This document shows, in pieces, positions 49,734 to 58,914 of a stretch of 64,000 bases of DNA; the stretch's first letter is position 1, and the number at the start of each line of letters is the position of its first letter. The stretch is from Pinus tabuliformis (lineage: Eukaryota > Streptophyta > Pinopsida > Pinales > Pinaceae), in the NCBI GenBank assembly GCA_031772625.1, contig CM062805.1:512782102-512846101 (forward strand). Reading direction: 5' to 3'. The notes under the pieces are model-generated. The model worked only from the letters and a program-made list of their open reading frames with translations, was not told the DNA's origin and did no database searches. A program made the position numbers and the translations under genes.

Positions 49734-49800
49734 TACACGCAGGTTCGTTAAGCCCAAGTCGCGTGTACACGCAGGTTGGCTTCAGCAAAAGCGCGTGTAT
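49734..49800. repeat. palindrome module M4, in LTR A
   Basis: ACACGCAGGTT, 14 bp, CGCGTGTACACGCAGGTT (49,760-49,777), 14 bp, CGCGTGTAT. The inner palindrome varies symmetrically (GTGTACAC for GTATATAC). About 160-220 bp upstream of the TATA box. Confidence 0.9.
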
Positions 49801-49958
49801 GTGGAAAAGTACCTTTGGTCCATGGCGGTTATTCCTTGGAAGTTGTGCCTATGGTTTTGGACCTTGGCGTCTCGGCGGACGTGTTGATCCCTAGTTTTGA
49901 AGTTGATGGTATTGGATTTCTATGGTTTTGGCTCTTGGTATTGAACAAGGCCTAAGGC

Positions 49959-49966
49959 TATATAAA
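49959..49966 (+). promoter_or_regulatory. TATA box in LTR A (also B and C)
   Basis: TATATAAA, repeated at 55,367 and 60,777. Confidence 0.65.
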
Positions 49967-50265
49967 GGGAAGGAAATCATTAGGCAAGTGTATCTGAAAT
50001 GTCTTGAATATCTGATGAAGCATTAGATCCAGTATGCAGGGTTATGGGTTGATGATGCATTACTTAATCTGTGCTAAGGAGAGATCTCACCGGTTGATGG
50101 AGAACTAGATCTAAGGAGAGATCGGGATCAAATGGTTTGAAATGAACTATCTTTATGATGCTTATTCTAGATCTACATACTGACGCATGTATAGTTCTAT
50201 AAGTGTTATGAGTATGACTGATGTCTGGTACAGCTGCAAGTTATGAGAAATTATTTTTAGATCTG

Positions 50266-50330
50266 TACGCAGGTTGTCCTTGGTAAAAGCGCGTATACAC
50301 GCGGGTTTGATTCATCGAAGTAGCGTATAC
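50266..50330. repeat. palindrome module M5, in LTR A
   Basis: TACGCAGGTT, 14 bp, CGCGTATACACGCGGGTT (50,290-50,307), 14 bp, AGCGTATAC. Confidence 0.9.
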
Positions 50331-50584
50331 ATTGTAAAGCTTGATATTTGAAGTTGCAGATGGATCTGATGGTTATTACAGAGTTCTGTGTCTGCTCTGT
50401 GTTCTGATGACTGTTGTTAACAGGGTTTCAGTGATTCAGAGTTTGATGATTGTTTTGAGCTTCAATGATAGTTATGGGTCCAGTATGAAAATTGGATGAA
50501 AAGTGGCCTTACAGATTATGTGTTGTGCTTCAGTGTATCCAGTCTGAAAATTGATGAAACGTGGTACCTGGAGGTGAGAAGATT

Positions 50585-50746
50585 GTAGGCAAGCGCCTAC
50601 GTACTAGTATCTAAGCTAGTACAAAAGCTAAAGGAGATCTTTGGAGCATTGTAGCAGGTAGCAGCCTGCGTACTAGTAAATGGATCGGCTAGTACAAGAG
50701 CAAAGGGGGTTGTAGCTCCCGTACTGGTATAAGACTGCACCAGTAC
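50585..50746. repeat. cluster of co-varying hairpins in LTR A
   Basis: Three paired hairpins. First: GTAGGC/GCCTAC then GTACTAG/CTAGTAC (50,585-50,622). Second: GCAGG/CCTGC then GTACTAG/CTAGTAC (50,654-50,695). Third: a weak GGG/CCC pair then GTACTGGT/ACCAGTAC (50,705-50,746). Present identically in LTRs B and C. Confidence 0.85.
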
Positions 50747-50970
50747 AAATATTGTAAAAGGATTTTCTTATTAAGAAGAAGATTGAGATGACTTGCAGCA
50801 GGTGGTTTTCACCCACATTGGGTTTCCACCTTATATCTTTGTGTTCATGTGTGTGGCTCTTGTGTCATGTTCTGTTCTGTTATTCTGCACCTGTTTACTG
50901 TTAATATGCTTAATAATGATCTGATGCATTTACTGAAGATTAAGCTAACTGAATTATAAGATCTCTGGAT

Positions 50971-51036
50971 ATACGCGAGTTTCATTAGACACAGTAGCGT
51001 GTACACGCGGGTTCACTTAATTGAAGTAGCGTATAT
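50971..51036. repeat. palindrome module M6, in LTR A
   Basis: ATACGCGAGTT, 14 bp, AGCGTGTACACGCGGGTT (50,996-51,013), 14 bp, AGCGTATAT. About 80 bp before the LTR end. Confidence 0.9.
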
Positions 51037-51117
51037 GTTTCTGAGTATGAAATTAAAAGTTTTATTGATCTGATAATACTGATTCACCCCCCCCCTCTCA
51101 GTATTATTTCCAACAAT

Positions 51118-51129
51118 TGGTATCAGAGC
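51118..51129 (+). other. primer-binding site, unit A
   Basis: TGGTATCAGAGC, a perfect complement to the initiator tRNA-Met 3' end, two bases after LTR A. Confidence 0.9.
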
Positions 51130-51176
51130 AGGTCCTTTGGTAGAAGCTTGATCGCTTGAAGGAGATCTGTGGAACA

Positions 51177-52646
51177 ATGGGAAAGAAGCTTAAGAAGAAA
51201 GCTCATAAGAAGAAGAAGACATCTCAGAAGATCTATGACAGTGGGAGAGTCGATTGGGGATTAGGTATAAGAAGTTCTTCAGATTCAGAATCAGATTCAG
51301 AATTAGATTCAGAATCATTATCAGGTATGAATGTATTATCCTCTGATGTTCCTGCTATATTTCCTTGTGAAAGTGATGGAAGTGATAGTGAAACTACTGA
51401 ACATGCTTTTATGGGTGAGCAAGAAAAGTGTCAAATAGAGGCAGTATTTAGAAGGCTTGCAGACAAAGTGAAAGATCAACAAGATCTATTGAACAAAAGG
51501 GAATGTGCTTTCAAAGAAGAAGTTACCAAACTAAAGGCCCAACTAGAAGAAGGAAACAAGGTAAGAAAGCTACTCAAGGACAAGGAAGACCAATGTCAAA
51601 AATTGCAGCATGAAGTGACATCATTAAGAAAAGAAGTCAACGAAAGAAGCACAACCATCAAGAAACTCAAAGATAGATCCAGCTACTATGAAAATCTTGA
51701 AGCTACAATCCCCTCACTAAAAGGAGATCTTGAAGAATCAAAGAAGCAGAATACAGATCTACTCCAAGCTATTGCAAAACAAGAAAACGAAGTCACCAGC
51801 TTAAAATCTCAACTAGAATGTGCCTTCCGAGTTCGTCAAATGCAGCAGGATCTGAATGAAGAACAAGAAAAGGAGATTCTCAAATTAAGGCATCAGTTGG
51901 AAGAAGGAAGGAAAGATGGAGAAGACATGAAGAAGCAATGTCTAGAAAAGAAGGAACAACTTCAAGTTGAGGTAAATATCTTGAAAGGTAAATTAGAAGA
52001 AAAGGATAAACTTTTGAGATTTCAAGATAGTACTAAAGCCTTGGATGATATTCTTAGTAGTCAAAGGTCTCCTGCTATCAAGACTGGTCTTGGTTTTCAT
52101 GAATCTAGCTCACAAGGTGAGGCAAGGAACTCTAAAGAGAAAACTAAAATGATCAAAAGGGAGATGAAAGGTCAACCCCATCAACAATCAAGGAAAGAGA
52201 CTCCTCAAAGAAAACCGTTTACTCCTCCTATGAATAATGTTGAATGTTATGTATGTCATAATCTTGGACATGTTGCAGCTAGATGTAAAAGAAGAAGAGT
52301 TCAAGACCATTATGCAGACAGGTCATCTCAATCAAGGTACTTTAATGGATATTGCTTTGCTTGCAATATGTTTGGTCACAAAGCTGCTGATTGCTACAGG
52401 AGGAATATGAAATATGTAAGATGTTATGCATGTAACACGCTTGGACATATAGCAAAGAAATGCAGGAACAAAGGATGGACATCACACCAAAAGGAGAAAA
52501 CCTCATCACACTTGAAGATATGGAGGAAGAAGGAAGTACAGTCAGCACAATGTACTGAGACACAGCACATCACAGACATATCAGACTCAAGGGGAGCTGA
52601 AAGTGTAAAACTTCAGTGTCCTGAATCTCATACGCAAGTTCCTTAA
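51177..52646 (+). CDS. Gag-like protein, copy A (intact)
   Basis: 489 residues from the first ATG in frame, 48 bases after the primer-binding site (an upstream TTG at 51,156 is in frame but unlikely as a start). The N-terminus is very basic (MGKKLKKKAHKKKKTSQK). A Ser-Asp/Glu tract follows (SDSESDSELDSESLS). Residues about 85-290 form a long coiled coil rich in Lys, Glu and Leu. A basic, Gln-rich hinge precedes three perfect CX2CX4HX4C zinc knuckles near residues 350-440 (CYVCHNLGHVAARC, CFACNMFGHKAADC, CYACNTLGHIAKKC). It would package retrotransposon RNA, with the other enzymes supplied in trans. No upstream Gag capsid domain of the usual UBN2 kind is recognisable. The stop codon lies inside a palindromic module. 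Confidence 0.85.
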   Translation: MGKKLKKKAHKKKKTSQKIYDSGRVDWGLGIRSSSDSESDSELDSESLSGMNVLSSDVPAIFPCESDGSDSETTEHAFMGEQEKCQIEAVFRRLADKVKDQQDLLNKRECAFKEEVTKLKAQLEEGNKVRKLLKDKEDQCQKLQHEVTSLRKEVNERSTTIKKLKDRSSYYENLEATIPSLKGDLEESKKQNTDLLQAIAKQENEVTSLKSQLECAFRVRQMQQDLNEEQEKEILKLRHQLEEGRKDGEDMKKQCLEKKEQLQVEVNILKGKLEEKDKLLRFQDSTKALDDILSSQRSPAIKTGLGFHESSSQGEARNSKEKTKMIKREMKGQPHQQSRKETPQRKPFTPPMNNVECYVCHNLGHVAARCKRRRVQDHYADRSSQSRYFNGYCFACNMFGHKAADCYRRNMKYVRCYACNTLGHIAKKCRNKGWTSHQKEKTSSHLKIWRKKEVQSAQCTETQHITDISDSRGAESVKLQCPESHTQVP

Positions 52647-52695
52647 AGGGAAGTCGCGTATATACGCGAGTTAGACACTGCAAAGTCGCGTATAT
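52631..52695. repeat. palindrome module M7, over gag stop codon
   Basis: TACGCAAGTT, 14 bp, CGCGTATATACGCGAGTT (52,655-52,672), 14 bp, CGCGTATAT. The gag stop (52,644-52,646) lies in the first spacer. Also in unit B. Confidence 0.9.
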
Positions 52696-52699
52696 ATCA

Positions 52700-53506
52700 G
52701 TCTGAGGAAAAGCAGTGGGGACAGGCTCAGAAAAGGGATCTGACATGATTCAGTCCATTATTTGCTCTATTGGTTAATTGTTACAGTCTGTTGAGGATGT
52801 GTAAAAATGTTTTGATACCTGTAAGATGTCTAGAAGTGTTTTGATCCTAACTTGATGATGATGATGTCTTGATGCTTATTGCTGATATATGCATGATCAG
52901 ATCTAACAGATGGCACAGGTTGAGGGGGAGCATATGCCTTTAATAATTCATTGTTGGCATATTCCTTGGTGATGATTCTTATATGGCTAAATGATATATC
53001 TTGCTATGATGTGGTTGTGAGTTGTCTATGATAAAATCTCATATGATTCTTGAGGTTACATAGTTGATGATCAGATCAGATTTATGGTTGATTCTTTGAT
53101 GATGCATATATGGTGCTTACATGGTGATCTTCATAAGGACAAGGAGAAGTACAAAGCTTGAATATACATCTTCCTCACTTGATGATGGGTCACTCATATA
53201 CTGTTGTTGTCATATGCATAAAAATCATACAGTTATGATGCAGGCACTCTTGTGGATAAGGATTGTTGCTGTTGATGATATCAAGAAGTTTTGTCAAATG
53301 AGCTTGAGCTCAAGATACATAATGCTGATACATGGATGACTACTCAAAGTTGCTTTATTGGAGACATGGTGATGAGTTCTTATCTATATGATGATAGGTT
53401 GATACTTTCATATGTTGGTTGATGCAGATATTCCCAAGTAATGATACTTGGATCATGTAGAGCTTGATGAAATGGCGATGGTGGTTTCACACATGTGAAT
53501 GACTCT
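52700..53506. other. non-coding DNA between gag and unit end
   Basis: No supported gene. One polypurine-like AGGGGGAGCA near 52,932, followed by ATTGTTGGCAT. The same holds for 58,110-58,914. Confidence 0.6.
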
Positions 53507-55022
53507 GAATTCTGTTCAAAGGGATGAATTGATGCAGACATACCTTGTTATAGGTTGATGACTTATTCTCTACAGGTTGCTGATATGGAAATTGGTATAC
53601 GCGAGTTGGATAAATACTATCCGCGTATATACGCTTGTTTATGAAGATACAGTCGCGTATATGATAATTTGAAGGAAATCAGTGGGTCAAACTCAGAATG
53701 AGAAGATTCTGATATGGGTCTGACAGAGACCATCTGGCACAGGTTCAGGGGGAGCAGATAATCTTCCAATGATGCATTGTTGGCATTACCTTAGAAGCCT
53801 TTGATTCTAGTTCAGAAGTTGTTGTTGATGAAACAAAGTCAGAGGGAGTAGTTGATGCTTCATCCTGCTATTGAAGTTTGTTTACAGAAAAGTTGGTATA
53901 CGCAGGTTACGGAAGGGATATCCGCGTATATACGCCGATTTATGCTGGGTAAGTCGCGTGTCTGTTGGACGCTTGTTGCAGAAAGTATATCCGCGTACAT
54001 ACGCAGTTTCATGCAGGAGAAATCGCGTATATGAAGTTCTGAACAGCAAGGGCAAACTCTGGAGTTCTGAACAGCACTGGGTATGTCAGAATTCTTCAGG
54101 CACAGTTTCAGGGGGTGCAGCAGGCACAGGTTCAGGGGAGCAGCTTAAAAGTCTCATAAAGCATTGTTGGCATTCAGATGTTTTGATTGTTGATTTCAGG
54201 AAAAGGAGCTCAGAAAGAAATCCTGGTTGCTGATCTAAGGAGATGTTTATCATATGCTGCTGGTGACTTTCATAAGTCTTGGTCTAGATCTGTTGTCTCT
54301 ATGTCATGTATCTCTTTTATCTCTTTTATGGTGTCAAGGTCATGTAACGGCTTATTTTGGTTTCCCCACTATGCCTGGGATGATTGATGCAATATGATTG
54401 GCTGTCATATGTAAACTTTTGATGTATCCCCACTTGGTTGGGTGGATGAGTCAATTTTTGTATATCCTCACTTAGTTGAGAGATGGATGTATGTATGAGT
54501 CTTTGGTGATAGGAAGGTCTTTTATGATGTATAGAGTCATGTTCTTCTTGAAGAACATCTTTTGCAGATCTTGCCTACAGTCAGGAAGAGCATGAACATC
54601 ACACTTCAGCGGTACAGAGATTCAGCATGTACTCAGAGGGAGCATGGACAGATTGGTACACCTTGGCATATACAAAGGGGGAGATTATTCAGAGATTTCA
54701 GCAGGTACTCAGGGGGAGTATGGACAGTGGAATGATTCAGCAAAGGAAGAGAATATCTTGGTCCACCCTTTGCCCTTGATGTCAAAGGGGGAGAGTGATT
54801 TGGTGTTGTTGCCATCAAGTCCAAAGGGGGAGATTGTTGGCATTATGATGCATGTGTTGTACTTGATGGCAACCCTCTCATAGAAGAATATCTCACTTAT
54901 GTATAACTAGATGAATCTTCAGAAGAGATATCAGATGTGACTGATGGAGGATGGCTCAAAGGAATCAGATGATAGTTCTAAGTGTGACAAGTTAGATTTG
55001 CCATCAAGTCCAAAGGGGAGAT

Positions 55023-56523
55023 TGTTGGCATTATGAGATAAGTGTTGTCCTTGATGGCAAACCTCACTGATGACAAATCATAGTACAGAAGGTCAGCAGC
55101 AAGGAATTGATGATCAGACTATAAGAAGAAGAGAAAGTTCATACACGCAGGTTCGTTAAGCCCAAGTCGCGTGTACACGCAGGTTGGCTTCAGCAAAAGC
55201 GCGTGTATGTGGAAAAGTACCTTTGGTCCATGGCGGTTATTCCTTGGAAGTTGTGCCTATGGTTTTGGACCTTGGCGTCTCGGCGGACGTGTTGATCCCT
55301 AGTTTTGAAGTTGATGGTATTGGATTTCTATGGTTTTGGCTCTTGGTATTGAACAAGGCCTAAGGCTATATAAAGGGAAGGAAATCATTAGGCAAGTGTA
55401 TCTGAAATGTCTTGAATATCTGATGAAGCATTAGATCCAGTATGCAGGGTTATGGGTTGATGATGCATTACTTAATCTGAGCTAAGGAGAGATCTCACCG
55501 GTTGATGGAGAACTAGATCTAAGGAGAGATCGGGATCAAATGGTTTGAAATGAACTATATTTATGATGCTTATTCTAGATCTACATACTGACGCATGTAT
55601 AGTTCTATAAGTGTTATGAGTATGACTGATGTCTGGTACAGCTGCAAGTTATGAGAAATTATTTTTAGATCTGTACGCAGGTTGTCCTTGGTAAAAGCGC
55701 GTATACACGCGGGTTTGATTCATCGAAGTAGCGTATACATTGTAAAGCTTGATATTTGAAGTTGCAGATGGATCTGATGGTTATTACAGAGTTCTGTGTC
55801 TGCTCTGTGTTCTGATGACTGTTGTTAACAGGGTTTCAGTGATTCAGAGTTTGATGATTGTTTTGAGCTTCAATGATAGTTATGGGTCCAGTATGAAAAT
55901 TGGATGAAAAGTGGCCTTACAGATTATGTGTTGTGCTTCAGTGTATCCAGTCTGAAAATTGATGAAACGTGGTACCTGGAGGTGAGAAGATTGTAGGCAA
56001 GCGCCTACGTACTAGTATCTAAGCTAGTACAAAAGCTAAAGGAGATCTTTGGAGCATTGTAGCAGGTAGCAGCCTGCGTACTAGTAAATGGATCGGCTAG
56101 TACAAGAGCAAAGGGGGTTGTAGCTCCCGTACTGGTATAAGACTGCACCAGTACAAATATTGTAAAAGGATTTTCTTATTAAGAAGAAGATTGAGATGAC
56201 TTGCAGCAGGTGGTTTTCACCCACATTGGGTTTCCACCTTATATCTTTGTGTTCATGTGTGTGGCTCTTGTGTCATGTTCTGTTCTGTTATTCTGCACCT
56301 GTTTACTGTTAATATGCTTAATAATGATCTGATGCATTTACTGAAGATTAAGCTAACTGAATTATAAGATCTCTGGATATACGCGAGTTTCATTAGACAC
56401 AGTAGCGTGTACACGCGGGTTCACTTAATTGAAGTAGCGTATATGTTTCTGAGTATGAAATTAAAAGTTTTATTGATCTGATAATACTGATTCACCCCCC
56501 CCCTCTCAGTATTATTTCCAACA
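55023..56523 (+). repeat. LTR B
   Basis: 1,501 bp, same ends as LTR A. About three or four differences by eye from A and C. Confidence 0.75.
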
Positions 56524-56525
56524 AT

Positions 56526-56537
56526 TGGTATCAGAGC
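56526..56537 (+). other. primer-binding site, unit B
   Basis: TGGTATCAGAGC, two bases after LTR B. Confidence 0.9.
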
Positions 56538-56584
56538 AGGTCCTTTGGTAGAAGCTTGATCGCTTGAAGGAGATCTGTGGAACA

Positions 56585-58054
56585 ATGGGAAAGAAGCTTA
56601 AGAAGAAAGCTCATAAGAAGAAGAAGACATCTCAGAAGATCTATGACAGTGGGAGAGTCGATTGGGGATTAGGTATAAGAAGTTCTTCAGATTCAGAATC
56701 AGATTCAGAATTAGATTCAGAATCATTATCAGGTATGAATGTATTATCCTCTGATGTTCCTGCTATATTTCCTTGTGAAAGTGATGGAAGTGATAGTGAA
56801 ACTACTGAACATGCTTTTATGGGTGAGCAAGAAAAGTGTCAAATAGAGGCAGTATTTAGAAGGCTTGCAGACAAAGTGAAAGATCAACAAGATCTATTGA
56901 ACAAAAGGGAATGTGCTTTCAAAGAAGAAGTTACCAAACTAAAGGCCCAACTAGAAGAAGGAAACAAGGTAAGAAAGCTACTCAAGGACAAGGAAGACCA
57001 ATGTCAAAAATTGCAGCATGAAGTGACATCATTAAGAAAAGAAGTCAACGAAAGAAGCACAACCATCAAGAAACTCAAAGATAGATCCAGCTACTATGAA
57101 AATCTTGAAGCTACAATCCCCTCACTAAAAGGAGATCTTGAAGAATCAAAGAAGCAGAATACAGATCTACTCCAAGCTATTGCAAAACAAGAAAACGAAG
57201 TCACCAGCTTAAAATCTCAACTAGAATGTGCCTTCCGAGTTCGTCAAATGCAGCAGGATCTGAATGAAGAACAAGAAAAGGAGATTCTCAAATTAAGGCA
57301 TCAGTTGGAAGAAGGAAGGAAAGATGGAGAAGACATGAAGAAGCAATGTCTAGAAAAGAAGGAACAACTTCAAGTTGAGGTAAATATCTTGAAAGGTAAA
57401 TTAGAAGAAAAGGATAAACTTTTGAGATTTCAAGATAGTACTAAAGCCTTGGATGATATTCTTAGTAGTCAAAGGTCTCCTGCTATCAAGACTGGTCTTG
57501 GTTTTCATGAATCTAGCTCACAAGGTGAGGCAAGGAACTCTAAAGAGAAAACTAAAATGATCAAAAGGGAGATGAAAGGTCAACCCCATCAACAATCAAG
57601 GAAAGAGACTCCTCAAAGAAAACCGTTTACTCCTCCTATGAATAATGTTGAATGTTATGTATGTCATAATCTTGGACATGTTGCAGCTAGATGTAAAAGA
57701 AGAAGAGTTCAAGACCATTATGCAGACAGGTCATCTCAATCAAGGTACTTTAATGGATATTGCTTTGCTTGCAATATGTTTGGTCACAAAGCTGCTGATT
57801 GCTACAGGAGGAATATGAAATATGTAAGATGTTATGCATGTAACACGCTTGGACATATAGCAAAGAAATGCAGGAACAAAGGATGGACATCACACCAAAA
57901 GGAGAAAACCTCATCACACTTGAAGATATGGAGGAAGAAGGAAGTACAGTCAGCACAATGTACTGAGACACAGCACAGCACAGACATATCAGACTCAAGG
58001 GGAGCTGAAAGTGTAAAACTTCAGTGTCCTGAATCTCATACGCAAGTTCCTTAA
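56585..58054 (+). CDS. Gag-like protein, copy B (intact)
   Basis: Same length and features as copy A. The only protein difference I see is Ser for Ile in the tail (ETQHSTD against ETQHITD). Preservation of both frames fits a very recent duplication and says little about selection. Confidence 0.85.
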   Translation: MGKKLKKKAHKKKKTSQKIYDSGRVDWGLGIRSSSDSESDSELDSESLSGMNVLSSDVPAIFPCESDGSDSETTEHAFMGEQEKCQIEAVFRRLADKVKDQQDLLNKRECAFKEEVTKLKAQLEEGNKVRKLLKDKEDQCQKLQHEVTSLRKEVNERSTTIKKLKDRSSYYENLEATIPSLKGDLEESKKQNTDLLQAIAKQENEVTSLKSQLECAFRVRQMQQDLNEEQEKEILKLRHQLEEGRKDGEDMKKQCLEKKEQLQVEVNILKGKLEEKDKLLRFQDSTKALDDILSSQRSPAIKTGLGFHESSSQGEARNSKEKTKMIKREMKGQPHQQSRKETPQRKPFTPPMNNVECYVCHNLGHVAARCKRRRVQDHYADRSSQSRYFNGYCFACNMFGHKAADCYRRNMKYVRCYACNTLGHIAKKCRNKGWTSHQKEKTSSHLKIWRKKEVQSAQCTETQHSTDISDSRGAESVKLQCPESHTQVP

Positions 58055-58914
58055 AGGGAAGTCGCGTATATACGCGAGTTAGACACTGCAAAGTCGCGTA
58101 TATATCAGTCTGAGGAAAAGCAGTGGGGACAGGCTCAGAAAAGGGATCTGACATGATTCAGTCCATTATTTGCTCTATTGGTTAATTGTTACAGTCTGTT
58201 GAGGATGTGTAAAAATGTTTTGATACCTGTAAGATGTCTAGAAGTGTTTTGATCCTAACTTGATGATGATGATGTCTTGATGCTTATTGCTGATATATGC
58301 ATGATCAGATCTAACAGATGGCACAGGTTGAGGGGGAGCATATGCCTTTAATAATTCATTGTTGGCATATTCCTTGGTGATGATTCTTATATGGCTAAAT
58401 GATATATCTTGCTATGATGTGGTTGTGAGTTGTCTATGATAAAATCTCATATGATTCTTGAGGTTACATAGTTGATGATCAGATCAGATTTATGGTTGAT
58501 TCTTTGATGATGCATATATGGTGCTTACATGGTGATCTTCATAAGGACAAGGAGAAGTACAAAGCTTGAATATACATCTTCCTCACTTGATGATGGGTCA
58601 CTCATATACTGCTGTTGTCATATGCATAAAAATCATACAGTTATGATGCAGGCACTCTTGTGGATAAGGATTGTTGCTGTTGATGATATCAAGAAGTTTT
58701 GTCAAATGAGCTTGAGCTCAAGATACATAATGCTGATACATGGATGACTACTCAAAGTTGCTTTATTGGAGACATGGTGATGAGTTCTTATCTATATGAT
58801 GATAGGTTGATACTTTCATATGTTGGTTGATGCAGATATTCCCAAGTAATGATACTTGGATCATGTAGAGCTTGATGAAATGGCGATGGTGGTTTCACAC
58901 ATGTGAATGACTCT

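Larger units (their letters stand above)
49615..51115 (+). repeat. LTR A
   Basis: 1,501 bp from TGTTGG after AAAGGGGGAGAT to CCAACA before the primer-binding site. TATATAAA at 49,959-49,966. An alternative start is the upstream near-copy of the boundary at 49,426. Confidence 0.75.
48097..53506 (+). repeat. array unit A (5,410 bp)
   Basis: Begins at GAATTCTGTTC, where the LINE fragment ends. Contains the 3' internal region, LTR A, primer-binding site and gag A. Confidence 0.95.
53507..58914 (+). repeat. array unit B (5,408 bp)
   Basis: Near-identical to unit A. It lacks one G in each of two G-runs (near 54,136 and 55,016). Contains LTR B and gag B. Confidence 0.95.

Noticed and set aside
48097-51115. 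A 3.0-kb LTR starting at 48,097
   Set aside because: The segment is repeated three times, but its start has no polypurine tract before it, while AAAGGGGGAGAT-TGTTGG at 49,603-49,620 is a proper LTR start matching the CCAACA end.
51118-51129. tRNA gene fragment (GGTATCAGAGC)
   Set aside because: Twelve bases directly after an LTR: a primer-binding site, with no cloverleaf around it.
48186-52695. CRISPR-like repeat-spacer pattern
   Set aside because: Plant nuclear DNA, 14-bp spacers, palindromic repeats of 18 bp and only one full repeat per module; no cas-like genes. Treated as phased binding sites or hairpins instead.
53121-53339. 72-residue ORF repeated at 58,529-58,747
   Set aside because: Repeated only because the whole unit is; no motif, and it lies in the non-coding 3' region.
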